A stretch of 64,000 bases of DNA from Xylaria sp. FL1777 (taxonomy: Eukaryota > Ascomycota > Sordariomycetes > Xylariales > Xylariaceae). The notes under the pieces are model-generated. The model was not told where the DNA came from and made no database searches. It worked only from the letters and a program-made list of their open reading frames with translations. The stretch covers positions 62,001-126,000 of the forward strand of contig MU400566.1 of NCBI GenBank assembly GCA_022578965.1. Direction: 5' to 3'. Both the position numbers and the translations under genes were made by a program. Position 1 is the stretch's first letter; the number at the start of each line of letters is the position of its first letter. Positions 26,455 through 38,668 of the stretch are shown here, in pieces.

Positions 26455-28652
26455 ATGGCGCAACTCGACACCTTGGACATCGTCGTCCTCGCCGTTATTC
26501 TCCTGGGCACGGCTGCCTACTTCACAAAAGGCAAGCTGTGGGGTATAACTAAAGACCCATATGCCTCATCGTTCGCCAACGCCAATGGCGCCGCCAAAGC
26601 CGGAAGGACGAGGAATATCATAGAGAAGATGGAGGAGTCTGGCAAAAACTGCGTCATCTTTTACGGTTCACAGACTGGTACCGCCGAGGACTACGCCTCG
26701 AGACTGGCCAAAGAGGGCAAGAGCCGATTCGGTCTCGAAACCATGGTCGCTGACTTGGAGGAGTATGACTACGATAACCTAGACTCCTTTCCCGAAGACA
26801 AGGTCGCCATGTTTGTTCTTGCAACCTACGGTGAAGGCGAGCCGACCGATAATGCCGTCGACTTTTACGAGTTTATCACGTCGGAGGATCCGTCCTTTTC
26901 CAACTCAAATGATCCCCCTCTTGGTAACCTCACCTTCGTCGCGTTCGGTCTCGGCAACAACACGTATGAACACTATAACTCCATGGTTCGCAATGTCAAC
27001 AAGGCTTTGGAGAAGTTCGGTGCTCACAGAGTCGGCGAGGCCGGTGAGGGTGATGACGGCGCCGGCACTATGGAAGAAGACTTCTTGGCTTGGAAAGATC
27101 CCATGTGGGCTGCACTAGCAGAGAAGATGGGCTTGGAAGAGCGCGAGGCCGTCTACGAACCAATCTTTGGCATTGTCGAGCGTGACACCTTGACTAAGGA
27201 TTCACCTGAGGTATATCTAGGAGAGCCTAACAAAATGCACCTCGAAGGGACCGCTAAGGGCCCGTTCAACGCCCACAACCCTTACATTGCGCCCATTGTT
27301 GAATCCAGGGAAATATTCAATGTCAAAGACCGAAATTGCCTTCACTTGGAAGTCGATATCAGTGGATCTAACCTGACGTACAACACTGGCGACCACATTG
27401 CAATCTGGCCCACTAATCCTGGCCAGGAGGTTGACGAAATGTTGAACATCTTGGATTTGCAAGACAAGAAAGATACGGTTATTAGTGTCAAGGCTCTTGA
27501 ACCCACCGCTAAGGTTCCCTTCCCTACGCCTACGACCTACGACGCCATCATCCGGTACCATCTAGAAATTTGTGCTCCTGTGTCTCGTCAGTTTCTCGGT
27601 ACATTGGCTGCCTTTGCCCCTGACGAGAGTATCAAGGCTGAGATGGTCAAACTCGGTAGCGACAAGGACCACTTCCATGACAAGATCAGCAAAAACCACT
27701 ACAACATCTCTCGAACTCTCAGTGTTGTCAGTGAGGGGAAGAAATGGTCTAATATCCCGTTCTCTGCTTTCATTGAGGGCCTCACCAAGTTACAGCCACG
27801 CTACTATTCTATTTCATCATCATCTCTTGTTCAGCCTAAGAAGATTTCTGTTACGGCTGTTGTTGAGAACCAACTGATTCCTGGTCGTAGCGACCCCTTC
27901 AAGGGAGTTGCCACTAACTACTTGCTTGCTCTCAAGCAAAAGCAGAATGGTGAACCAAACCCTGAGGCGTTCGGGCTCACTTACGAGCTCACAGGCCCGC
28001 GAAACAAGTACGACGGCATTCACGTCCCCGTCCATGTGCGACATTCGAACTTCAAGCTTCCTTCAGACCCTTCCAAACCCATTATTTTGATTGGTCCTGG
28101 TACAGGTGTTGCTCCGATGCGTGGATTCGTCCAAGAGCGTGCCAAGATGGCGCAGTCCGGTGAAAATGTCGGGAAAGCTATTTTGTTTTTTGGATGCCGG
28201 AAACGCACAGAGGATTTCCTGTACGAATCCGAGTGGGAGGTACGTGTTAAGGCTGCCATGGTCCACAAATTTGCTTGCTAACAATCGCAGGAATACAAGA
28301 AGGCACTAGGCGATAAATTTGAGCTAGTTACCGCATTTTCCCGAGAAGGGTCCAAGAAGGTCTATGTTCAACACCGTCTTAAGGAAAGGGCCAAGGAAAT
28401 CAACGAGCTCCTTTCACAAAAAGCATACATCTACGTCTGTGGTGATGCGGCTAATATGGCTCGAGAAGTCAACACTGTTTTAGGCCAGATAATTGCCGAA
28501 CAGCGGGGCCTGCCAGAGGCAAAGGGCGAGGAGATCGTCAAGAATATGAGAGCTGCCAACCAATATCAAGTACGTCCGAGTGATCCTTCTAAAACACCTC
28601 TGTAGAACAATGGCTAACTAACCTAACCCAACAGGAGGATGTCTGGTCATGA
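26455..28652 (+). CDS. cprA: NADPH-cytochrome P450 reductase
   Basis: CPR moves electrons from NADPH through FAD and FMN to ER cytochromes P450 (for example CYP51/CYP61 in ergosterol synthesis) and to squalene epoxidase. Exons are 26455-28239, 28291-28569 and 28635-28652, giving 693 aa, the normal family size. A single N-terminal ER anchor spans residues 8-24 (DIVVLAVILLGTAAYF). The FMN domain has YGSQTGTAEDYA (70-81), ATYGEGEPTDNA and FGLGNNTYEHYN. The FAD domain has RYYSISSS, and the NADPH domain has GTGVAPMRGF and YVCGDAANMAREV. The last exon is just 18 nt and encodes EDVWS, carrying the conserved penultimate Trp that stacks on FAD. All residues needed for activity appear present. Confidence 0.97.
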
Positions 28653-31379
28653 TAAAATATTCACGAAAGCATACCTTGCAGCGATGTAAGCATTGAATTT
28701 TAACTCGCATGAGAGGTGTTTGTTTGGCGTAGACCTTTTGAGCGAGTTTAGAGGCCTGGGCTTTCTAAGAGGCCTCGAATTCCCATGCAAAGGGGTTGGG
28801 GTGGATTTGGCAGGCGATCTATTCAATAGAGGTTTAGCGCGAATATCGCGAACATATACATAACTGGCTACTTAACATAATGATTTCATATATAGACTCA
28901 TCTTCACTTCACATAGTACCCTTAGATCGAATACATGCCTGGGTGATGTGTAGTGAGCCTTCAAACGAGAGGTAACTACATTATGCTTTTCACCAGCGGT
29001 GCCAAAAGAACGAGATACAATAACTATAGCCATGATCTAAGGTATAAATCTCGAGCACAACGTCACAAAGTATTTCAGATGGGGTTGTTGATCAGGCCTT
29101 CACACAATACACGTGTCTACGTAGTAGTGCCTACAGCCAGGGAGGTCATTGTATTAGCTAAGCAAGCACGACCAGTTACTCAATGGTATATTTTACTATA
29201 TACCATTCTTCGCCAATCCGCGTAGGCCATTACTCGTTGCTTTTTATACCAGACCGAATACCATGATGGGGACCTCAACGCCCACATGTAAGGGGGTTCA
29301 TCCGAGTCTCCCTGCCCAGGTCAACTTTTCCCCCGCTACAAGTGGCGCGTATAGATAGTGACAGCTTCCAACTAGCGACTGTTTTTCATACTACAGCAAC
29401 CTCTGCATCCTGTCACACTGCTTTTGGAATATCCCGATTATTCAATCGGTCGGGAAAGAGGGAGATGGGATTGTGGCAGTAGGTGGCTATATCCTCTTGT
29501 TTGAGACATGTAGATGACTTGAGACACCTGAGTAGACACTACAAATAGTCTGACCCATTTGCGGCAATTCACATTCTAGGCTAAGGGTGCGTTTACATAG
29601 TTTTATGACTTTTTAGAAGAAGACATATAAGGAGCTCCTAAAAGAGACAGACCGGTTTACCTGGCAAAATCATGTGTAACTTTACTCCTATATAATAGAC
29701 ACGTAGCCTAGAACAAGTGCTCCCCACGATCTAGTCTAGAATGTCTCACCAGGGGGCGCATCAAGTGGCGGCGGTCTAACTTCTAGCACCATTGTAATTC
29801 GTCGTGGCCGAGTCACCCATCCATCCTCAGACGTGTAATGTACGTACTCGATCCTGGCGATGGATAATTGAGGCTGGTCGTGGCCACGTCTTGGATTGGC
29901 CGATGTTGCTCTGAGTTCCCCGCGTTGGTTTTCAGTTAATAAAATGGGATCACAACCCTCTTTTTCCTTCCTCCGGGTCATAGTTTTTGGTGTAATATCT
30001 TTTACCAAGAAAATATTTCTTCGGTCGATTTCAACATTTTTATCCTGGCTTTTATGAGTATTATTATCATGATTATTTGACGACTCTAGCGATTCTCGTT
30101 CCTCGACTTTTAAACAATTATGCTAGATGGACCTTATGAATGTGGTTGAAGATCAGAATTAGGACACTTATTAAGTAAGTTTACCTCATGTGGATTTGAT
30201 CTGACACCCCTCCGTATTTATCTCGGGAACGAAAGGCAAGATGAAAGGGGTGTAAGAAAGATCCTTACATATTTGCAGCAGCAGGATCCGGCTTCATAGT
30301 TGATATGTTAAACAAGGCAACTCGGAGAGGAAATATTAGGTTATGATAGGTTATTTTCCTTTATATTTTCTATTGCAGCTACACCGATTGTCTTGTCAGT
30401 GTCATATCTCTAGAGTCATTGCTGATAGTTCACAACAGAAAAAAGAGCGAGGCAACACTAAGCAACGTTATCAAGAAACATTTAATGTCCGTAGCACAAC
30501 AGAGTTGAAGAACCAGAAACAAATACGTTTTCCATCTTGCGAGAAAGACACGATTAGCATCCACATGGAGTGCTGAGAATATCAGCACAGTTTCTAGTAA
30601 CACGGCAGTTACTCGTGTCCTAAGTGTTGCTGAGAGTTCACGGGCTGAGCCCGAACCCGAGAGAGTCTCCCGAGTGAGGGATATCAGAGAATCTATATTT
30701 TTCAGGATTATTCGGTTGGGTGAATCGTATAATTGAAGACCGGTAACCAAACTCTCATATTCATAGCATATGGAAACCTCCAACCCCCCTATCTCTAGTT
30801 CCCTTTAATCTATACTACTGTTACTAACTGGTGTTATTCATGAGTAGTTAGGGGGATACTCCTTATTGGCTACAGGCCATTGGTCAACCATTGTTGTTGC
30901 TGAAAACAAGAGCAACAGAGAGATATTAACGCGTGAATAAAGGGTGTAACCTGGCAACATTTGGGAGTTGTCGCATTGAACCAACACGTGCTTGTTCTTG
31001 ATAGAGGTACAAGTGACTGTGACCATTCCTGGTTGTTTGAGTAAAGCACACCGAGCGAACGAGCGAGCGAGCGATTACCCTTGGTACAATACGTGAATTA
31101 CCTACCTACCTACATAGGTAACTTTACATTCGCCTTCCCGTGTTAACACTACCTACCTAGGTAGGTAGACTTCACTGCGTTGCTGGTCCCCAGATACGTA
31201 CCTTCCTGGTACAACCCCCCCAAGTCCCGAAGTCACTCGATATCGACGCCATTGTTTATCTATTGTCCCATGTTGTATTGCCTAGGTACCCATAGTAGTT
31301 ACCTAGGTACCGAAGATATAACGAAACTCACCTAGCTACGGCATCAGCTAGGTACACTACAAGCTACAACGCCCAAGTG
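28653..31379. other. AT-rich gene-free region downstream of CPR
   Basis: About 2.7 kb containing the CPR 3' UTR and then DNA with no recognisable gene. A 90-codon open frame on the minus strand at 29736-30008 has locally higher GC but no known domain. At 31048-31073 there is a GAGC-type tandem repeat, and TACCTAGGTA palindromes lie at 31154 and 31300. No transposase, tRNA or inverted-repeat element was seen. Confidence 0.6.
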
Positions 31380-33232
31380 TACAAACGATTGTGCACCTCG
31401 GTTCCGCTTCTCTCGACGGAACTGCCACTGCTCTCTTCCTTCTTGCTACATGCTGGGAATCTTATACACTCCTCTCCTGGTCAACATCCACAATCTGCCT
31501 CCCATCCATAACCATAACCCTACCCATTCTTCTTGCGTGTTCCTCATGCTTTGCATGCTCATTGGTAGCCCGTTCTTGACACTCCATTCTTGGCGCTGCC
31601 AACTTACTCTAATATTATGATATTGTGTATATCATCTACTACATCTCTCGCCGATTACGTTACTTGCAGCTTCCTCGACGCTTTGCTGAGGCTTGCCTGC
31701 ACCTACTTGTATTAGATACACGCTCTACCTTCCATCTCTGCGTTTCCAGCAGGTAAGTCCAGCCTCCCGGCATGCCTCTGATGCCGCCGTCTCCTGCGAC
31801 CCCAGCTTGCCCTTCGCCTTCCTGCCCACGTCAACCCCGTCTAGGCTCGTCTCAGGCCTGTGATTCCTGTGCCCTCCAAGCCAGCGGCCTGGATCTCTTC
31901 CTCCTTGCCTCAACCTCCATCTCTTTTCTCCCTCTTCCCTCTCCGCTTCTCTCAACTTGGTTCTCCAGCATAGCATCGACTCATCCAGCACCCGCATCTC
32001 CACAATCACTTTCGATTCTCATCTTGCTCGCTAGCTGTACTATTTTACTTGTTACCACTCGCTTTCTTCTGACCCGTCTTGGTAGCAACAGCATTGGCAT
32101 TGCCCAACAGATACTGCAAGGTGAGTTTTGCTTCGTACCAATTGGATATGACAACCACAATGTGCTCCCCCCCCATATACCCATGATGGCTGTACTCGAC
32201 CATGTCTGCCTTGTTCTTGTCCTCACCACTGCACTAACTTACACTACACTACCATCTATTTCCCTATGGCTGGCCTGACTATTTTACCCAATTCTTCGCC
32301 TTAATCTTTGTGGTCCTGTTTAGTTACCGACTGTGTTTGTCCCACTGGCAAGCGAGCTATTCCTACATTCCCATGTACCAGGGTATAAACAAGCGCATCT
32401 CTCTCTCTAACACACAAGATACACTAAATACAATTATCTAGGTACACTGGTACCTCTCCTCCTCTGCCAGTCTGGTAGGGCCAAGACAACTTCACACTAC
32501 CATATATTCCATTCTCTATCTGGTCGTCTCCTACCAACATCAAACTTCTTCACTTTCCCTACCCCACAACCAACTTTAGGTCGTACTCTAGCCATTTTCC
32601 CTTCCCTCACCTCACCTCAAACGTATTCCTCTTTTAAGAGCATCTCAACTCTGACGACTTTTATTTCTCCCTTCTTCTGGCCAATTGCCTTAGCATTTGT
32701 CCGTTGCTTGTTCGGACGGGCTTGTTAAGCTGCTATCACTTTGATTCTGTTCTAACAACTCTCGTCCTAGGTCTCATTCTGTTCAGATCAATCCAGAGCC
32801 GCTCAAGATCAACCTCTACTTTTGTACCAGGTATTTTGGGCCCTTATTTTCTCGACTTTACTGCCGATCCCGACGCCTAGATACAATCTACTTACCTGTT
32901 TGCCCTCATTTTGCCCATTCATCTATATCACCAATTCCACGGCTAACCAGGCCTTGTACCTCCCCACGTACACTCATATCTGTGGTTGATATATTTCAGG
33001 GAGCTGAACCAGGAAGCTTGGCCTGGACGCTAATTCATTTAACATTCACTGCCCTTGCTCCCACCGCAATTCAGAAAATCTTGCTTGCTGGAGAGCTACG
33101 ATCTTGTCATACCATTTGTTATTTTCACTGGCACGCACTGATTCTTCCTTTCTTGATTTGACGATGTCCTAGCTCGCTACACTTGTCCCGCAATGTATTG
33201 CAACCATAGCTAACTTCTAGGGAAACATCTAG
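31380..33232 (+). promoter_or_regulatory. Long pyrimidine-rich promoter/5' leader of the RRM gene
   Basis: This stretch is strongly C/T-rich on the plus strand, typical of long fungal 5' leaders. A near-perfect intron end, GCTAAC followed by TTCTAG, falls at 33209-33220, only 12 nt before the RRM-gene ATG. A strong donor (CAAG|GTGAGT) lies at 32121. One or more 5' UTR introns are therefore likely, though I cannot pair them with certainty. An upstream open frame of 168 codons (31772-32278) lacks protein-like conservation. Confidence 0.5.
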
Positions 33233-35453
33233 ATGACTATGCCATATCATCCTACTAGCACCATGACCACCGATAATAACTTTGGAGCTAAGCGAGGCGC
33301 TGCGTCTAGAGCCGCTCAGGGCCCCATGGCTGCCACCAACGCTGGTGTTATTCCTCAGCATTATCTGGCTACCCAGCTTGCCAACGCACAAGAAGCTACT
33401 GCCAACATTCTTGCAGGTCAGAATTCCATCGACGTTGGTATGAATACCATTGCCAATCAGCTTGGCGGCCTTGGAATCAATGGAGCCGCAGTTGGTCCCA
33501 ACGGCGCGGTCCCCCCTGTCATGAACTCCTACGTCACCACGGCTGATGGACAGCTTCTGTACCCTGCCAGTTACGCACCCGCAGGCATTCCTGCCTACGG
33601 ATACGGACAAACTCCTGACGCTGCAAATTCTGGCTTCACTACACCATACCTGGCACAGGGTGGTTTCCCTGCTTATGTGCCGTACTCCTACGTTCCCTAC
33701 ACCCCTGGTCGTGCTGGCATTATGTCTGAGCGCTCTGATGCGGCCACCAAGGAGGTCCCTGGCCTTGAGAATCGCCGATCGTCTTATTCGACTAATGAGT
33801 CTACACCTGCCACCCCCTTTTTTGGTGGTAGTATGGCTTCTCGTGACCCAGCTTCTCGGGTTGCAGTCTTTGACCGTTCGTCCTACACGACGCCTTCTCC
33901 CCAGCAATACCTTGGAGGAGTTCCCAATGTTGCCCAGCACCCTAAGGGTCTCTACTCCTACCCTCTTGCGGCTGATCGGGACCTTGACGCCTTGCTTCGA
34001 CGCGACCCTCCGATTCCTACTGCTGTTCCCGCGGTCTTCACTCCGCGTAAGAGCATGAAGACTCTCGAGCAGAGCCTCGTCAACAATATTCCTGGTAACC
34101 GCAATGTGTACATCCGCGGACTTCATCCTACCACGGACGACGACCTTTTGCTGCGATATGCCGAGCGCTTCGGGAAAGTCGAGACCTCGAAAGCGATCAT
34201 TGATACTACCACCGGAGCTTGCAAGGGGTATCTACCTGTCTTTCCCTAAAACACATTGTTCTTGCTAACTTGCCTTCTAGCTTTGGCTTTGCCAAATTCT
34301 TCGATGTCCGCGACTCGGAGGCATGCATTCGGGGATTTTTCCGTCTGGGTTACGAAGTGGGCTTTGCGCGGGTAACCACCCCAGTCACCACCACCCCATT
34401 CCACAACAGCATCTTCGAGCCCTGTGATCATAGTATTCCACGGCTCTCAACCAAATTCTGTTGCCACAAGCACGCCATGATGGCAATGCCGAACGCGCCC
34501 ATTCTTGACCTTTTTGGTACTAACCTGTGCCCGCCTCAGGAGTCGTTCAACTCCCGCCTCAAGGCCGAAGGAGATGATGAATCTACCAACCTCTACATCT
34601 CCAATCTTCCTAGACACTTTTCCGAGGCTGTAAGTTAGGTTCATCATTATGTATTATACATTTCTGACTTTCATAGGAACTCGGTACCGTCTTTCTTGGC
34701 TTCACGATCCTCTCTAGCAAGATTCTCCGAGACGGTATGGGCAACAGCCGTGGTGTTGGGTTTGCACGGTGAGCTGCGCAAAATCTAATTCGAGTTGAAA
34801 GCATATTGGCTAACGGAGTTGAAGATTCGAGTCTCGTGATGTTTGTGATAGAGTTATTGAGGAATTCCAGGGCGTCAAGCTTGGCCCTGATGGTCTACCT
34901 ATGCAGATTCGTTACGCTGACACTCCAGCCCAGAAGGAGCTTAAGCGTATCACGTCCGAGCGACGCCAGTTCCGCACTAACGAGTACAATGTTGGTGCTT
35001 ATGGAACTACTATGGTTGGCATGGCTCCCGCCATGTATAACCAGCCTGGTGGTTACCGCCGTGCCCTCAACGCTCCGTCGTAGGTTTTTCTTTTTTTCCT
35101 CCATAGTGATCTCCTCCTTTTGAGATACACTAACATTGCCAACTATGCAGTAACCCTAGCTACACCGCCCGCACTCTCCCATTCGGCATCAATAATCGTG
35201 GACAGGGACGCGGTTTGGCTAGTGGGGGTCAAAGCGAGTACGCGGAGTGGCCCAACAACCCATCTTTTTGGTGTAAAAACCATGCCTCGTGCTAATCATC
35301 TCTCTGAACAGGCCCGGCAATGCTGTTTCTGGCAATGCAGCGGCACCTTCGGAGGATGGATCGGGCGACGAGGGTGTTACAGTCCATGTCGACTCCCCCT
35401 TAGTTGCGAACGGTAGCTCTCGATCTTCACCCGTGAAGCTGGAGAAGGAGTAG
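33233..35453 (+). CDS. Two-RRM RNA-binding protein, RBMS/MSSP-like
   Basis: Seven exons: 33233-34227, 34281-34371, 34540-34629, 34677-34768, 34825-35079, 35151-35237 and 35312-35453; every phase joins. The N-terminal 285 residues are Ala/Tyr/Pro/Gln-rich and disordered. RRM1 runs from NVYIRGLHPTTDDDLL through the RNP1-like GFGFAKF, formed across the first splice, to GYEVGFAR. RRM2 runs from TNLYISNLPRHFSEA through SRGVGFARF to MQIRYADT. The tail is Gly/Ser-rich and ends SSPVKLEKE. This tandem-RRM arrangement with short linker ESFNSRLKAEGD matches the RBMS/MSSP single-stranded nucleic-acid-binding family; fungal members are thought to act in mRNA regulation. The 168-nt second intron is a multiple of three with no stop, so retention would add 56 residues between the RRMs. 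Domain calls are secure; the cellular role is inferred. Confidence 0.88.
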
Positions 35454-35964
35454 GCGTACCTTTCCTGGTCTTGTGTATGCGTGTGGCATAATATTTTGTC
35501 TGGTTTCCCATCGGCATGATCTATCATCACCTTGGCACATCTTTCCCTGCCATGTCTTGTTCTGGCAAGGGTATTCACCATTGGTCGCATGGTTACATTG
35601 TTCTGGCTTTTTTGCAACAGTGCAACTAACTTGACTCTTTTGAGTCGCTAAAGATGACTCAAGTATGTGTGTGGTATTGCGATTCTAGGGTTTTCAGTGG
35701 TCTGAAATTTTGTGTCTATCTTCACCAGACACGATATTCCATCTTGTACTGCCAGAGGAGGGGACTTGTAGTTTAGTCTATAGGCAGTATCGATAGATCC
35801 ACACATGTATTCTGTAACTTTTGACCTCTCACTACGAAACCAAGGCCCTTAAATTCGGCCATCTGAGATTCTGTGTCACATCGGGAGGCGTGCTCGTATT
35901 GGCTACCGGGTCTTGAATCAAGTGGAGGTTGTTTAATTTCTTCAATTGAAATTGATTTCTTGTA
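35454..35964. other. Convergent intergenic region, RRM gene to RIO2
   Basis: About 510 bp of 3' untranslated sequence from two converging genes. No further feature seen. Confidence 0.7.
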
Positions 35965-37444
35965 CTATGTACCATCCCCGATGGCTAATCTGGACATGTC
36001 TAATTTTGAAGGGTCGTCTCTACTGATTCTATTCTCGCCTTCGGATTCGTCGGAGCCTGCCTCCCGGTCGCTTTCCTCGCCATTAGAGAGATCATCATTA
36101 TCATCGTCGTCATCATAGTCATCATCGGCCGAAGTAGAATCCCGCTCCCCCTCGGGGCCTCTGGCCTCCCGTTGCTCACGGATAGCAGCTTCGAGGTCCT
36201 TGAGAGCCTTCTTTGAGAAGCCCGAGGCTTCGACGGCGGCGTCAAGACGGCGGGCACCATCCCTGCCGACAGTCTTCTTGGCATCCCGGAAGAAGGGGCC
36301 TGGCTGCGTGCTCACGAAATGGAAGCGCCGCTCAAAAAACCGCTTCACACAGGCCACGTCGCGGTCAAAGTACATCTCGGCATTGGCATGGTCCATGGAC
36401 ACCATCTGCGGGAAGTCAATGAGGACGGGTGTGATCTTCACGGCCACGTCCTTTTCGGGGGTCGTTTGGAGGTCGTCTGGTGTTGGTGACGGTGAAGAAG
36501 AAGTAAGCGTGTGTTCTGCAGAGACATGTCTCTCGACCTCTTTTCCCTTCTTGGAGAGTGGTTGGGTCTGCTTTTCCGACTCGGAATCCTCTGATGATTG
36601 GATGGGCTCCTCCTTGATCAAGATGTTGAACTCGTTGAAGTCGCCGTGGATCAGGCCGTGCTTGGCGAGCCGCAGGATCAGCGCGATGAGCTCGGCGTAG
36701 AGGAGCGCGGGGTCCGGCACGGTGGCGACCTGGCGCAGCGGGAAGGCGTCGACGAGGGACATGAGGATGGTGTGGCGGCTCTGGGATAGCGGGTCCGGGA
36801 CCAGGAAGCCCTCGTCGCGCAGGGCGCGCATGAAGGCGTACTCGCGCTCGGCGGCCAGCCGCGACAGGTACATCCACGACCCGCCCTGGCGCCGCCGCAG
36901 GTAGTCGCGGTTCGCCTTGACCGTGCGGAACGAGATGCGGCCCAGCCGGTGGATCTTCAGGATCCGCTGCGTCCCGGCCTCGTCCGCCACCACCAGGATG
37001 TCGCTCTCCTTGCCCACCCCGACCCGGCTCCCCACGCTGTACACCGCCCGCTGGCTCGCGTACGTGTGCAGCGCCAGGTAGTCCAGCCCCCCGTACGTCA
37101 GCCGGTACCCGTCGTACCGCGCCTCCCTCAACCGCGCGATCAGCCCTACCTTGGCCAGCGCGCTGATCGAGTGCCGCACCCGCCCCGAACCCCCGCGCAG
37201 CTTCGCTATGCTCTCTATCAGTGGCGTTGGGACGACCTCGTGGTTCTTGCTGCCGATCTCGACCTAGGGGAGGGGGGTTAGTTACTTAGTTGGTTGGGAA
37301 TTGCGTGCCTGATATGATTGGGGGGATATCTAGTGGTGGGAGGGTGGAGGGGAGGGAATGGAATGGAGAGGAGATTCTTACTGCTGTTAGGACGCGCCAG
37401 TCCTCTGCCGTGAGGTGGCGCATCGCCTTGCTGTCGAGTTTCAT
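35965..37444 (-). CDS. RIO2: Atypical serine kinase/ATPase RIO2
   Basis: Rio2 is the atypical kinase/ATPase that drives late cytoplasmic maturation of the 40S ribosomal subunit. Exon 1 (37444-37382) encodes MKLDSKAMRHLTAEDWRVLTA. A 118-nt intron precedes exon 2 (37263-35965), giving 453 aa. The N-terminal winged helix covers about residues 1-95 and includes SKNHEVVPTPLIESI. The RIO2-type P-loop GVGKESDI lies near 103, the catalytic loop HGDFNEFNILI at 227-237 and the metal-binding IDFPQ near 303. Between the last two lies a disordered linker of about 60 residues. The C-terminus is acidic (DDDYDDDDDNDDLSNGEESD), as is usual. Coding DNA for roughly the first 220 residues is strikingly GC-rich at third positions; the rest is not. 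The methionine-like GTG at 37179 is internal. Confidence 0.95.
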
Positions 37445-38668
37445 GGTCGGCTAGCTGGCTTCCTTGTCGCTTCTGATAGCTTTCAGCTCTTGGAAAGAAA
37501 AGTTGCTTTGGGGTACTTTTCCCCCCTTCCTGATTCTGTGGCTGATTGTTTGGTGTTTTAATCTTGGGAGTGAGGGATTGATGTTATTAATCCGCGTTCA
37601 TTGTCTCCCGTTGAACACGTGAATATATGCTATATTGCATGCGAGTCTTGTGTGTGTCTACCTAGGGATCGATTGTGCATCTAACTAGGAGAGAGGTATA
37701 GTTGGTTGGCCTGACGTTGGAAGATACATTGGTACCCCGCCAAAATTATTCTATGCTCACTCACTTATCGATAAATTGTAGGGAGGGGTGATTTTCCTAG
37801 TTAACATTTACAGTGTTTATACGTAGAACGTTCTGTTTGGTACCCACTTTATTACTTAACTCTTGCGTTGGGTTTGGGTTTGGGTAGGTATTTGTTCGCG
37901 AGGGTGAAAGGAAGAAATGAGAGTAACATGACGCGTCTTAAAGCTCACAGCTATGACAAAATGGTCTTGTATTTCTGGAAGCTGGCAGGCGTTTGGACTT
38001 GAAATATGTACAATAATTTTGATACAGAGAGATATGATGTTCCTTTTATATACATTACCTGCTTGAGAATAAATACAACACAGGGTAGGTACCGTTTCGT
38101 CACAGTTAGAATTGCAGTCAGATACGGTCTAAACAGACTGTGCTACTTATTACGTAGTGAGGCGGAAACTACAATGGGTGTGATTGGCCAATAGGGCAAG
38201 GCTTCGGGCAGCTCGGACCACTTGCTATCTAGTGTAGGCGGCAGAGGGTCGCGTAATTACCCAAATCTTTCCGCCTTGCTTAGCTAGGTAGGTAGACCCG
38301 GAAGCTTAACAGGTTGCTACCTACCTACTTACTCAGCTACCTAAAGGTAATTCACAATACCTCTGAACTTGACTACAGCAGCGAAATCCCACCCATCACT
38401 CTCATCATCTCCAGCCCATCTTAACGCCGTGGCTATAACACACTTCCACGTCACTCTTACTACCAACATCACTTCGCAATCTACTTCTGCGTGTTGATCA
38501 GTAGAAATAGACAATCCAAAACTAAAGACATTCTCTATTTAGTATACTCCTCCTCTTTCGGCACCCATCTTAGAACCTCCACGTTGTTGCCGTCGTCGCC
38601 GAATACCTTTCTTTCCATCAGATCCTCCCTCTTCTGTACCGGCCTCTTCCGCTGCTGTCTCGGCGACT
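37445..38668. promoter_or_regulatory. Divergent promoter region between RIO2 and RPN1
   Basis: A 1.2-kb gene-free interval between two divergent start codons. TAGGTAGGTAG-type tracts occur at 38281-38345, and a pyrimidine-rich leader precedes the RPN1 ATG. I did not find the yeast proteasome-associated element GGTGGCAAA. Confidence 0.55.

Noticed and set aside
31772..32278. A 168-codon plus-strand frame as a protein gene
   Set aside because: Its composition reflects the C/T-rich leader (Ser, Pro, Leu, Thr), and a strong splice donor sits inside it. It is kept only as a possible upstream frame.
33125..34126. A 333-codon minus-strand frame
   Set aside because: It is antisense to exon 1 of the RRM gene, whose frame, splice sites and domains are clear. 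The antisense product has no recognisable fold.
36416..36877. A Pro/Arg-rich 153-codon frame over RIO2
   Set aside because: It is a shifted frame of the GC-rich RIO2 kinase region; only the RIO2 frame carries conserved motifs.
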